Numbered from the stretch's first letter, positions 30,169 to 40,521 are shown. The stretch is DNA of 64,000 bases from PALSA-612 sp963773055 (GCA_963773055.1 CAVYZL010000006.1:496001-560000), one strand, 5' to 3'. The notes: generated by a model not told the origin, from the letters alone. Numbers and translations are program-made.

Positions 30169-33100
30169 GACGGCCGTTTCGCCCGCGTGCCAAGTCAATC
30201 CCAGCGCTCGGAAGCGCTCGTCAGCCTGCTCGAGAAGCGACTCGTCCTCGCGCGCGATCCCGAGCGCCCGCAGCGCGAACGGTTCGAGGTACGTCCCCGG
30301 TGAGAGGAGATCGGGCGCTTCCTCCTCGATCAGCGCGCGCTCGCGAAGCGCCGCGAGCGCATCGAGTCGAATGGACAGCCGGCCCAGGTGGTACCCGGTG
30401 CGCCGCTTGGCGACGAGATCGTCCTGCCCCAGTAGGCGCCGTACCGCGTCGAGGTCGCCGCGGAGCAGCTCGAGCCGCACGTGGGGGCCTGCGAGCGCGA
30501 GGCCATGTCCCTCCATGCGGAGCTCTGCCGCCCGATCGAGAAGGGCGTTCGCTGCCCTGCTGTCACCGGCGATCTCCTCGGCGAGCGCGCAGAGGAGAAT
30601 CGAGCGTGGATTCCTGACGCACGGCGTCTCGAGATTGGCCTCCACGGCGGCCTCCGCCTCGGCCCTCATCCTCCGGACGCCCGCCCAGTCGCCGAGCAGT
30701 TCCTCGACCTCCATCGGCACGGCCACGGCATGGACCCGGTGGTGCGGCGTCAGCCCGAGGTTCATGTCGTGGACTTGCATCCCGAGCTGCCGTGCGTCGT
30801 CGAAGTGCCCCAGGGCGAGCGCTGGCCAGACCGCGGAGAGGTCTGGGTCGGCGACGAGCTCCGGGTCGGAGACGGTGTCCGAGAGCTCGAACGCGCGTCG
30901 GAACCACAGCAGCGAGTCCTCATAGTCACGCTCGCGAAAGGCCACGCTCGAGCGAACGGCCAGCGCGGAGAATCGGAGATTCGGGTCTCCGGTCTCTTCG
31001 GCGATGGCGCTTGCCTCTTCGGCGTCGGTCGTGCTTCCGCTCCACAGCGCCTGAGCGATCAGCACCTTGGCGCGCGTCGGCCCGTCGGCGGGCATCAGCT
31101 CGACCGCGCGTTCGATCCAGGTCTCGATCCGATCCGGATTGGGTGTTTGACGCCACATTCCGACACGCAAGAGACTCTCGCGCGCGAGGTCTGAGTACAT
31201 GTCCGCGATCTCCACCGGGTCGTCGGAGAGTTCGATCGCCGTCTGCATCGCCTCGGCGAACGGCTCGCCGTCGTACCTGAGCGCGTGGGCGCGACCGATC
31301 TCGTGCCAGATGGCGCTCTGGATCGGTCTCGCCGGCTCGAGCGCGAGTGCGCTGTCAAGAAGGGCCAGTCCCTCGTCGATCTCGTAGCGGCCCAGCGCGA
31401 GCTCGGATGCGCGCCGCAGCCACCCGATCGCTTTCTCCCGGAGATCGAGCAGCCGTTCTTCCTCGTCGCCCCACGCCAGATCGGCATCCTCGGGTCGGAC
31501 GGCTTGCGCGTAGTGGTGGGCAAGGATCGGTGCGTACCCGTCCCGTCTCTCCGGCATGCCGTCGACCCAGTCGGCGAACGACGCGTGGAGGCGGGCCGCG
31601 GCGCGGTCGGGATGCTCGCGTAGGCAACCTCCCTCGTCACGTGCATGCTTGAACACGTACTCACGCTCGCCCTCCATCGAGGAGCCGGAGCTCAACCGGA
31701 CGAAGTCGCGTTGCTCGAGCTGCCGGAGATCGGGGGTGAGGCCCGGGCAGAGCTCGTAGACGGCCCGCTCCAGAAGGTGCGCCCGATGACGGACGCGGCC
31801 TGCAGCGCTTCTTTCTCCGCGAGGGGCGAGCAGGTCGACGCGGGCGGCGACGACGGCCTGAACCGTGTCCGGTAGAAGAAAGCCCTCGGGGAGCTCGCGC
31901 ATCGTCCAGGTGCCGTCTGCTCTCGTGAGCAGGCCTTCGTCGATCAGCGATGCGAGCACCTCCTCGAGGAAGAAGGGGTTTCCTTCGCCCTGCGCCAGAA
32001 CGTTCCACAGCGCTTCCGGCGGGCTCGACCCAAGCAGCTGCTCGACGAGCTCCCGGCTGGCGGCGCGGGTCAGACGGATCGAGGGTGAGCATTCGGCTCC
32101 CCCGGCGACCGAATCCCTGATGGGTGTCGAGGAACTCCGGCCGCGCGGTGGCGAGCACGAGCATCGGCCCGTTTACGTGGTCGAGCAGGTGCTCGACGAG
32201 CTCGAGCAGGGGCTCCTCCGCCCAATGGAGGTCTTCGATGAGGACGGCTGCGGGCCGCTCCGCTCGTGAGCTCCGTCAGCAGCTCGACCCAGGCGTCCTG
32301 AAAGCGGTCACGCATGACGAGAGGGTGCAGACCATGGGCGACGTCGATACCGAGCGCGAGGCCCGAGGATCTCGCGGTCACCGAGCCGATCACGAATGCT
32401 CGCGGCCGGCTCGTCGTCACGGATGCCGAGCTGCTCCGTGAGCACGTCTCCGAGCGGTTGGTATGCCGCACTGCCCGTACGGAAGGCAACGCCCTATGCG
32501 CTGGATCGGCTGCGGGTCTTGCTCGGCCAGCCAGCCCCAGAGCTCCCGCAGGAGGCGTGTCTTGCCGACGCCCGCGTCGCCGGCGATCGTCACGAGATCG
32601 GGTGCTCCTCGCGACACGACCGCTGCGTATGCCTCCTGCAGCTCGCGGAGCTCCTCGTCGCGGCCGACGAACGCGGCTTGAAATCGCCGATCCCGCGCGG
32701 TCGCACGAGTGAGAGCGCACGGATGAGACGTCTGCACTCGACGCCGCCGGCCTTGCCCTTTGCCTCGACGATTCGCTTCTCGGAGAACTCGAACGCACCG
32801 CGGGCGGCCGCCACAGTCCGCTCTCCGACGAGCGTGTCGCCCGGCTCCGCCGCCTGTTCGAGGCGCGCGGCGACGTTGACGGCGTCCCTGAGACGAACGA
32901 CGAGCCCTCGCGCGGGCGTCCGACGATGATCTCTCCTGTGTTCACCCCGATCCGGAGGAGAGACTCGTCTCCGAACAGCTCATGAAGGCGTCCTCCATCG
33001 AGAGGGCCGCATGGAGTGCGCGCTCTGCATGATCCTCGAGTGCGGCCGGGACGCCGAAGACGGCCATGACGGCATCTCCCGCGAACTTCTCGACGGTGCC

Positions 33101-33265
33101 ACCGGTGCTCTCGATCTCGGCCGCCATCGCATCGTAGAACTGCTCTAGGCGAAAGCGAACCCGCTCAGGGTCTTGTCCGGACGCGAGTGCGGTCGAGCCG
33201 ACGAGATCGGCGAACAGCACCGTCGCGACCTTGCGCTCCTCCGCGGAGCCGACCTGATCCGACAC
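30154..33265 (-). pseudogene. class III cyclase-AAA-TPR regulator, frame breaks in the N-terminal third
   Basis: GTG 33265 starts a cyclase domain: KVATVLFADLVGSTALASG, VEKFAGDAVMAVFGVP, VNTGEIIVGRP and VNVAARLEQAAEPGD. The adenine-selecting Lys (EKFAGD) is present, so it looks like a genuine adenylyl cyclase. An ATPase follows: FVGRDEELRELQEAYAAV, Walker A GDAGVGKTRLL, Walker B LIEDLHWAEEP. From 31959 down a single frame encodes a long TPR-like region (IGWLRRASELALGRYEIDEG and on). The frame changes about six times between 32990 and 31960. Restored length is about 1035 aa, usual for this architecture. Confidence 0.75.
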
Positions 33266-33284
33266 ACGGGGATTGTGACTGCTG

Positions 33285-33602
33285 TCAGGCGGGAGGCACC
33301 GTAGGGCGCCCGTCAAGGCGGATCGTCCAGGGCTCGATCGAGGCGACCTCGAGATGCGATCCCGCTCCACGGGTCGCGGGCGAGCGTCTCGCGGATCTCG
33401 TCCTCCGACGCCGCCTCGACGGCGTGGACGGCGCGGATCGTCCGCGAGCGGCCCGCCGAGGACGATGAAGCCGTCCGTCGACGAGCCCGTCCATGAACGC
33501 CGCGTGGTCGATCCCAGCGCAGATTGATCTTCGAGCGGCAGCGAGTGGTCGTAAGTCCGGCCCGGAACGGCGCAGGGTCACGAGGAACATCGCCACGGCC
33601 AT
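33285..33602 (-). pseudogene. YCII-related protein, frame breaks
   Basis: Small ferredoxin-like-fold protein of the YciI/YCII type: MFLVTLRRSGPDLRPLAAAR, DHAAFMDGLVD, then (second frame) VHAVEAASEDEIRETLARDP and, back in the first frame, SHLEVASIEPWTIRLDGR. The expected middle (GGPL, conserved Asp) is scrambled by at least two indels between 33350 and 33490. ATG 33602 or 33590 is the start. It is divergent from the MFS gene with only 23 bp between the start codons. Confidence 0.7.
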
Positions 33603-33625
33603 GTTGTAGCGGATAGCGTCGGTCC

Positions 33626-34858
33626 ATGAGCGCGGCCGTTCCCCTGCGACGAAACCGCGACTTCGTGCTGCTCCAGTCCGGGCAGCTGCTCTCCAACCTC
33701 GGCACGCAGCTGACGGTCATCGCGTACCCGTTGCTCGTGCTCGCGCTCACGGGATCGCCGGCCAAGGCCGGGATCGTGGGCTTCGCCCGCTTTCTCCCTC
33801 GGGGGCTGTTCGCGCTTCCCGCGGGCCTCTGGGCCGACCACTGGAACCGCAAGTGGCTGATGGTCGGCGGCGACGCAGTGCGCGTCGTCGCCACGAGTGT
33901 GCTCGCGCTCGCGATCGTGCTCGAGGTCGGCGGGTTCTGGTGGATACCCGTGATCGCCTTCGTGGAGGGCACGGCCGCAACGGTGTTCGGCGCCGCGTAT
34001 CCGGGCGCCATCCGCGCGGTCGTGTCGCAGCCGCAGCTTCCGGACGCGATGGCTGTCCAGACCGGCCGTGGCGCTGTCGTCCAGCTCGCAGGCGCGCCGA
34101 TCGGCGGCGCGCTCTTCACGGTCGCCCGCGCGCTGCCGTTCGTCGTCGACGTCCTCTCGTACGCGTTCTCGCTCGTCAGGTGCTGCTCATGCGGACGCCG
34201 TTCCAGGGCGAGCGCGAGCGGGACACGGCGTCGCTCCGCTCTCGTCTGAACGAGGCGACGCGCTACATGTGGCACCAGCCGTTCCTGCGGACCTGCGCGC
34301 TCATCTTCGGGCCGCTCAACTTCGTCGCCTTCAGCCTCCTGTTCTCGCTCGTCGTGATCGGAAACGAGCAGGGTTTGCGGGGCGGAGCGATCGGTCTGCT
34401 CCTCTCCGCGTTCTTCGGCGTGGCGCTGCTCGGCACGTTCCTCGCCAAGCACGTGCGCGCCGCGCTGCCGCCCTGGGGCGTGCTCATCCTCGAGCTGTGG
34501 ACGTGGACGTGCTGTGTCGCGTTCGTCATCTGGCCGAACGTCTACGTCCTCGCCGTGAGCATCCTCCCGAGCGCGCTCGCGCTGCCGTCGACCGACTCGG
34601 TCGTCCACGGATATCGGATGGCGATGACGCCCGAGCGGCTCCTCGGCCGCGCGGAGGCCGGTCTGGAGCACGTTCGCCGTGATGATGGCGACCGTCGCCC
34701 CGCTCGTGATGGGCTACGTGATCCAGGAGGTGTCGGCGCGGGCCGCCGTCGGCATCTGTGCGGCGCTCGCGCTCTCGACTCGCGGTCTGGGGCACGACGA
34801 GCCGAGCGATCCGCCACGCGCCGGACGACGAGCGGCGACTCCCGGGATGCCCGTCTGA
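33626..34858 (+). CDS. MFS transporter, two frame breaks
   Basis: A major-facilitator transporter of the enterobactin-exporter-like (MFS_3) group. It starts NRDFVLLQSGQLLSNLGTQL with typical first span and loop RFLPRGLFALPAGLWADHWN, the conserved loop 2-3 motif. The frame breaks near 34185 and 34665. The middle segment has FVAFSLLFSLVVIGNEQGLR and GAIGLLLSAFFGVALLGTFL, and the last reads WSTFAVMMATVAPLVMGYVI to a TGA at 34856-34858. Restored length is about 410 aa with about 11-12 spans. TAGCGT (33614-33619) sits 6 nt before the ATG, consistent with leaderless transcription. The substrate is unknown. Confidence 0.8.
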
Positions 34859-34876
34859 CGCCGGAAGCGCTTTGGG

Positions 34877-35668
34877 CTAGGCCGCGTGCGCGACCCAGGC
34901 GGTGACGTTCTCGTCGCGGCCGCGGACGTCGAGCGTCCGCGACTCAAGGCCAGCCGTGTCGAGCCCCGCCGCCTCGGCGGCGTCCGCCGTGACGAGGATC
35001 TCGCCTGCGGCCGCCTCGGAGGCGAGACGCGCGGTCGTATTGACGGGGTCGCCGAGCGCTGTGAAGTCGTGGGCGTCGCCTTCTCCGACGACCCCGACGA
35101 AAGCACGGCCCGTGTGGACCGCTGCGCCGACCGGCACCCAGGGCTCGTCGCCGTCATTCCCCGTCTCCTGCATCAGCTCCCGCGCTGCTGCGACGGCATC
35201 GGCGGCATGGTCCTCGCCAGCGAACCCGGGGATGAAGAGCGCCACCACCTCGTCGCCGACGAACTTGTCGACGATGCCGTCGCGCTCGTCGACGACCTTC
35301 GCCGCGCTGCCGTAGAAGCGAGCCATCAGCTTCGAGAATTCCTGCGGCGGTGTGCGCTCTGCGAGCGCCGTAGATCCGCGAACATCTGCAAACAGGAAGG
35401 AGAGCTCGATCTCGGCGCCACCGGGGATCTTCAGAACGTGCCGGATGCAGCCCCGGCACAGCCGCCGGTTGAGCTTGGAGCTGCCGAACCCGAACGGACG
35501 CAGGAGCACGCTACCCGGGCGCCCGAACGGCGCCGCGCAGAGCTTGCACCGCGGCTCCGAGGGCACGTGCTTCATCAGGCTTCGCGTCCGCTGAAGGCCG
35601 CGGACCTCGCCCATCAACGCCTCGCGCCAGTGCTCCTCGTTCTGGGGCGTCTGCGCTTCGATCGCCAC
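34877..35668 (-). CDS. zinc-ribbon-linked class III adenylyl cyclase
   Basis: 263 aa from GTG 35668. The N-terminal part (about 35-80) has two Cys pairs, CKLCAAPFG and RRLCRGC, spaced like a zinc ribbon. The cyclase domain (about 90-260) has ELSFLFADVRGSTALAERT, DKFVGDEVVALFIPGF, GAAVHTGRAFVGVVGEGDA and DFTALGDPVNTTARLASEA: metal Asps, the adenine-selecting Lys and Asp pair, transition-state Asn and Arg are all in place, so it should be an active adenylyl cyclase. There is no membrane segment. The in-frame upstream extension to 35941 passes through the intergenic hairpin and is not believed. Confidence 0.87.
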   Translation of the reverse strand: MAIEAQTPQNEEHWREALMGEVRGLQRTRSLMKHVPSEPRCKLCAAPFGRPGSVLLRPFGFGSSKLNRRLCRGCIRHVLKIPGGAEIELSFLFADVRGSTALAERTPPQEFSKLMARFYGSAAKVVDERDGIVDKFVGDEVVALFIPGFAGEDHAADAVAAARELMQETGNDGDEPWVPVGAAVHTGRAFVGVVGEGDAHDFTALGDPVNTTARLASEAAAGEILVTADAAEAAGLDTAGLESRTLDVRGRDENVTAWVAHAA

Positions 35669-35779
35669 ATCCGCATTCTGCCGCCTTAGGGTCCTCGTTG
35701 GCCAAAGTCCGCTCTTTGCGGAAACTTTCGCCCGCTGTTCCCTTGACGTGGATGCGGGGATAAGAGAGAGTCTTCCCGT

Positions 35780-35813
35780 CAAGTCCTGTGGGCCCTCGGG
35801 TTCGCAGGACTTG
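35780..35813. repeat. intergenic hairpin, CAAGTCCTG stem
   Basis: CAAGTCCTG (35780-35788) and CAGGACTTG (35805-35813) make a perfect 9-bp stem around a GC-rich 16-nt loop. It lies between the end of the phosphotransferase-like gene and the zinc-ribbon cyclase, both on the minus strand. A T-run (35828-35833) is 15 nt away on the + side, too far for a standard terminator. It may be a minus-strand terminator or a leader structure of the cyclase. Confidence 0.5.
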
Positions 35814-35831
35814 GCGTTTGTAGGGCTCTTT

Positions 35832-36721
35832 TTAGTCGACGATCGTTCTCGCGAGGCTCCGAGCGCTTCGTCTCGCACCGCCTCGTGCGCCTCGCGGTGG
35901 CCGTACTCAGCGAGGATCGCGTTGATGCCGATCGCGAGCACGCGTGCGCGGGCGAGATCGTCCTTGGCGATCGGTCCGTAGGCATCGAGGAAGGCGCCTT
36001 CGCGCCGCTCGGCGCCGAAGTGCGCTCCAGTAGAGCAGGAGGTCGATGCCGGGAGCCGCCACGCACACGTCGCCCCAGTCGATGACGCCGGCGAGCCCGC
36101 TGTGCTCGTTCACGAGCACGTGCCGAAAGTGGAGGTCGCCGTGGGCGGTGACCAGGTGTTCCGGCGGCGCGAGCGCCACGGCCTCCTCGAAGATCGCTCC
36201 GACGAAAGCGGGAGGGTCCCAGAGACCATCCGCTCTGAGTGCTGCGAGGGGGTCCTGGGCCATCTCGACTCGTCGCGCCATGTCCATGCGCCTGTTCGGA
36301 TCGACGGGTAGTTCCGCGTCTATCCGAGCTGCATGGAGCCCCGCGAGGAACGCGCCGAGGTCCCGTGCGAGCGCCGACTCGTCGGCCGGTACACGGCCGA
36401 GCTCGTCTCCGACGATGAAGCGAGCGCCGAGGTACGGCCACGGGAAGCCATCCGTCGGCTCTCCGCGGAACTGGGGCACCGGGACCGGGGCGCTCACAGT
36501 GGGGCGATCAGCGGCAGGACGGCGAGTTCTCGCTCGACGAGCGGAACGGCGACCTCGCGTCGCGGGAAGCGGAAGGACCACTCGCCGTCGACGAGCCAGA
36601 CCGTGTTGTCCCAGCCCTCGCCGATCAGCTCCAGCGAACGGAGCTCGAGCTCGGGGAACTGGCTTCCGATCAGGTGCCTCGCGAGCTCTCGGTCGACGGC
36701 GATCTCGGGCGCCCAGGCCAT
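35832..36721 (-). pseudogene. aminoglycoside phosphotransferase-family kinase, frame breaks
   Basis: ATG 36721 begins the kinase N-lobe: LRSLELIGEGWDNTVWLVDG (glycine-rich loop) and FRFPRREVAVPLVERELAVL with the ATP-anchoring residue. After a break near 36500 the next frame gives PYLGARFIVGDEL and the catalytic loop LVTAHGDLHFRHVLVNEHSG with VIDWGDVCVAAPGIDLLLYW. The C-terminus breaks again near 36020, and the end is uncertain; the nearest clean stop is TAA 35832-35834. APH-family kinases act on antibiotics, choline, homoserine or other small molecules, so resistance must not be assumed. Confidence 0.75.
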
Positions 36722-36771
36722 CTCGGGAGCCTACGCTCACGATCGCGGCGCTTTCGGCCGATACAGCTCCC

Positions 36772-37398
36772 GTGCACCGGCTCGTCGCAGGGATCGCGCT
36801 CGTCGTCGCGCTCGCGGCGGCGCCCGCGTCGGCGAGGCCCGACACGGCATGGACGCGGCACGCAGGGCCCGGGTTCTCCGTCTCGCTTCCCTCGACGTGG
36901 TACGACGCGAGCAAGCAGCGGTCGAAGCTCCTGGCCGAGGTGCGGAAGCTCTACGAGGACGACAATCAGCTCGCGTCGATGATCGACGGGCTGCTCTCCT
37001 CGAGCAACGGCAATGTCAGCGTGAAGATGATCGCGTTCGATCTCGATCAGAGCTCGCTGGAGGCCGGGTTCGCGACGAACCTCAACGTCGTCCGGGAGCG
37101 AACGAACCTCCCGCTCGCGGCCTGGCGCGACGGCGCCCTCAAGCTGCTCAATGCGACGTCGTTCGTCAAGCAGCCGATCTGGTGGCAGAACGTGAAGCTG
37201 GGCGCCGGGAAGGCCGTTCGGTTCCGCTACCAGGCGCAGTTCACCGTGAAAGGCAAGCCGCTCGTCGCGTCGATCACGCAGTATGGGATCGTCAAGAACG
37301 GCGCCGCGCTCGTGCTGACGTACACGACGCTCCCGAAGCTCGCTGCCGACTATCGCGCCCGCTTCGAGCAGAGCGCGAAGAGCCTGCGGATCCCGTAA
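36772..37398 (+). CDS. secreted hypothetical protein
   Basis: 208 aa from GTG 36772. A signal peptide (LVAGIALVVALAAAPASA) leads to a mature chain WTRHAGPGFSVSLPSTWYDA, a pattern seen in PsbP/DUF1795-like small extracellular domains, with beta strands around KQPIWWQNVKLGAGKAVRFR and VASITQYGIVKNGAALVLTY. No lipobox Cys is present. Function is unknown; it is probably periplasmic or secreted. It stands divergent from the phosphotransferase gene with 50 bp between. Confidence 0.75.
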   Translation: MHRLVAGIALVVALAAAPASARPDTAWTRHAGPGFSVSLPSTWYDASKQRSKLLAEVRKLYEDDNQLASMIDGLLSSSNGNVSVKMIAFDLDQSSLEAGFATNLNVVRERTNLPLAAWRDGALKLLNATSFVKQPIWWQNVKLGAGKAVRFRYQAQFTVKGKPLVASITQYGIVKNGAALVLTYTTLPKLAADYRARFEQSAKSLRIP

Positions 37399-37422
37399 GC
37401 ACCTCGGGCACGCGACCCGAAT

Positions 37423-39883
37423 CTACCCGGCGCCGAGCGCCTCGTAGATGTCTCGGAGGTGCGGCTCGCAGTCCCTGAACGTCTCGACGACGGAGGGGTC
37501 GAACTGGTGGGCGGCCTCGGCTGCGATCTCCTCGACCGCGGCGGTCCAGGAGCCGGCCTTCCGATACGGCCGATTGGTCGTCATCGCGTCGAGTGAGTCG
37601 GCGATGGCGAAGATCCGCGCGCCGATCGGGATCTCGTCCTCGCGGAGCCGATCCGGATAGCCCGTTCCGTCCCAGCGCTCGTGATGGGACCGGATCACGG
37701 CCAGCCCTTGCCCCTGGAGGAGCGGCACGCGCTGAAGGATCTGCTGGCCGAGCACCGTGTGCGTCTGGATGACGCCGCGCTCGGCGTCGGTCAGGGGCCC
37801 ATTCTTCTTCAGGATCTCGTCAGGGATCCCGATCTTGCCCATGTCGTGGAGGAGGAAGCCGTACTCGAGGCCTGGGTCGTCGAGCAACTGCGGGTTGTAG
37901 ATCTCCGCGAGCTGGAGCGCATAGCGCACGACGCGTTGCGAATGGACACCGATGTGACCGTCTTTCTAGCGAGCGCGCGCGCGAGGGCGGTCACGGTCTC
38001 CTCGTACGCCGACTGGATGAGCGAGCGCTGGACGCGCTCGACCTCGAGCAGGCGGCGGAGGTCCTGGGCGTAGAGGAGCAGCTGCTCGTCGGGCCGCTCG
38101 TCGACCATCAGGCGGTACGGGCCTTCGGGCAGCCTGCCCGCGAGCCGCTCGATCGTCTCGAGGAGATCGAGTGGGCTGAACGGCTTCCGCACGAATGCCT
38201 CGGCGCCGGCGCTTGTCTTCGGTCGCGTCCGTGCCGGTGAGGAGGACGACCGGGATGTCCGCGGTGCTCGGGTCGGACTTCAGCTTGCGGCAGAACGTGA
38301 TGCCGTCCGACGTCGGGCAGAGCGACGTCTAGCACGATCACGTCCGGACGACGAGCTTCGATGCGCTGCTCCGCCTCGGCCGCCGTTCCGGCCTCGTCCA
38401 CGTCGACGTCGACGATCTCGAATGTCGTGCGAAGGAGCATGCGGAGGTTCGGCTGATCGTCGACAACGAGCAGCCGCAGCGCTCGCCGATCCTCGGCGGC
38501 GCCGTGCGGCTCGATCTCGGAAACGTGGTCGGGCACGGCCTGGAGCTGCGCCGGAGCGGGGCGTGGACGCTCGTGATCGCGCTCGTACACCATGACGCGG
38601 TCCTTGCCTGCGTCCTTGGCCATATAGAGCGCGGCGTCCGCACAGCGAACGAGGTCGTCCTTCGCCGCAGCATGCCCGGGGAACTCTGCGACGCCCACTG
38701 ACATGGTCGTCAGGCCTTCGATTCTTCGCTGCTCGGCAACGGCGGCGCGGAATCGCGCCGCGGCCACGGTCGCGTCGCCTGCATCGCCGTGGATCACGAC
38801 CGCGAGCTCGTCGCCGCCGATCCGGAAGATCTCCTCGTTCGGACGCGTGTGGCCGATGAGAATGCGCGCCAGTGCGATCAGCGCGCGATCACCTTCGGCA
38901 TGGCCGTAGGTGTCGTTCGTGTGCTTGAAGTCGTCGAGGTCGAGGAGGATCAGCGCGAGCGGCTCTCCGAGCTCATCAGCCTGCTCGAGCGCCTTGTCGA
39001 GGTGCTCGTCGAAGGCGCGCCGGTTGCCGAGGCCGGTGAGCGCGTCGCGACGAGCTTCCTCGTCTGAGAGCGCGAGCTTGCGTCTCGCGCCGAGCGCGCC
39101 GGAAGCGATGTCCGCGACTGCGCGGACGAGCTCGACGTCCAGCTCGAACTGGACGCTGGCCGGCATCACGGTGAGGAGCACGCCGAGGTTGTCGCCGTTC
39201 GAGATCAGCGGCAGCGCGAGCGCTGCGCTCGTGGCGGCGTCAAAGATCCGGTAGATGTCAATCAGCTCCCGACCGCCGGCCCACACGGCCTCCGACTGGC
39301 TGTGGGCGCGCCGGACGACCTCGGGGATCTCTGTCTGCCCGCGATCCGCGAGGGCGACGCCGGGAGGGCCGGCGATCGCGGCCGGCGCGATCCCGATCGC
39401 GCCCGAGACGTAGGTGCCGACGACGATCGCACCAGTCAGGTCGATGGTCTCACTCGCGACGACGCTCATCAGCGCGCGCTCCGTTATCGGTCGGGCGAGG
39501 GTGTGGGCGAGACGCAGGAGCGGTTGGCTCGCACCCGCAATCGCGCGCTCGAGCTCCCAAAGGGGAGCGCCCTTCACGCACACGGAGCTCGCGCCTGCGT
39601 CGAGCATCGACTGGATCACGGTGCTGTCGTCCAGGCCTGTGAACGCAACCACGCGCGTCTCGGGGCGGTGCTCGCGGATCTGCCGCGTGGCCTCGGCGCC
39701 GTCCAGCCCGGGCAGGGCGAAGTCCATGAGCACGACGTTGGGCGAGAGCTCCTTTGTCTTGCTCACGGCGTCGTGCCCGTCCGAAGCTTCCCCGACGATC
39801 TCGATCTCCGGGTGGCCGGCGAGCAACGTCTGCAGAAGCTTTCTGGCCTCGGCCGAATCGTCGCAGATGAGCAGTCGAATCAC
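37423..39883 (-). CDS. REC-GAF-GGDEF-REC-HD-GYP c-di-GMP signalling protein, frame breaks
   Basis: From GTG 39883: a receiver domain (LLICDDSAEARKLL, phospho-Asp in VVLMDFALPG), a GAF-like region (about 140-285), a GGDEF domain with DALTGLGNRRAFDEHLDKAL and the active-site GGDEL, then in the same frame a second receiver (LLVVDDQPNLRMLLRTTFE, VIVLDVALPD). The frame breaks near 38320, 38215 and 37950. It continues as KPFSPLDLLETIERLAGRLP and an HD-GYP phosphodiesterase with FLLHDMGKIGIPDEIL and HHERWDGTGYPD. About 820 aa when restored. Synthesis and breakdown of c-di-GMP would be in one chain; two genes fused by a lost stop is the alternative. Confidence 0.8.
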
Positions 39884-40029
39884 GGCGCCACCATCCTTCG
39901 TGTTCGTCCTCCTATGGGAGTCGACCGGTAAACGCCGGGGGGCATCACCCAAACGAGCGATAGCGTGTTTCGGGGACTTGCCACCCAATCGGGGGAAGGA
40001 GAGAGAAAACGGCGCTTGAAGCTAGATTC

Positions 40030-40509
40030 ATGCCACGGCAGTGGTGGGTCCTCATGTTCGGGCTCGCTCTCGGAGTGATCGTCAGCTCGAGCGTGTCCGC
40101 ATCCCCGAACCTCAAGGGTCCTGGCGTCGTGCGCATCACCAACGAGCAGCTCTCGAGCACGCGCGTCGACGTCGGCACGGTGGGCCTGAGCCCGGGCGAC
40201 GTCCTCGTCGTCACGCAGCTCGTTTTCAACCGCCGGATCACGACGCACGCGATCGGGCACGAGGAGATGCTGTGCACCTATCTCGGCAGGGGCGGCGTGC
40301 TCGGAGGTGGCTCGCGCAGCTGCCAGATCACGGTCTATCTCCCCGAAGGCAGGATCGTCGCCTCCGGCGCGGTGCACAACCTCGTTTTCTACTCGCTCCC
40401 CGTCGTCGGTGGAACGGGGATCTACGACAACGTCGGGGGCAGCCTGACCGTCACGCAGCTCGCGAGCTCGCCGCGGCGCCAGCTGTTGCTGTTCCGTCTG
40501 ACGGTCTAG
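40030..40509 (+). CDS. secreted allene-oxide-cyclase/dirigent-like barrel protein
   Basis: 159 aa. The signal peptide is MFGLALGVIVSSSVSASPNL; the mature domain is beta-rich, with VVTQLVFNRRITTHAIGHEE, CTYLGRGGVLGGGSRSCQIT and the characteristic SLPVVGGTGIYDNVGGSLTV, the motif of AOC-barrel/dirigent-like proteins. Two Cys residues (CTYLG and SRSCQ) may form a disulfide. The enzymatic role is unknown. Start ATG 40030 has no strong ribosome binding site. It precedes a response regulator gene by 12 nt. Confidence 0.7.
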   Translation: MPRQWWVLMFGLALGVIVSSSVSASPNLKGPGVVRITNEQLSSTRVDVGTVGLSPGDVLVVTQLVFNRRITTHAIGHEEMLCTYLGRGGVLGGGSRSCQITVYLPEGRIVASGAVHNLVFYSLPVVGGTGIYDNVGGSLTVTQLASSPRRQLLLFRLTV

Positions 40510-40521
40510 GGTCCACGGGTC

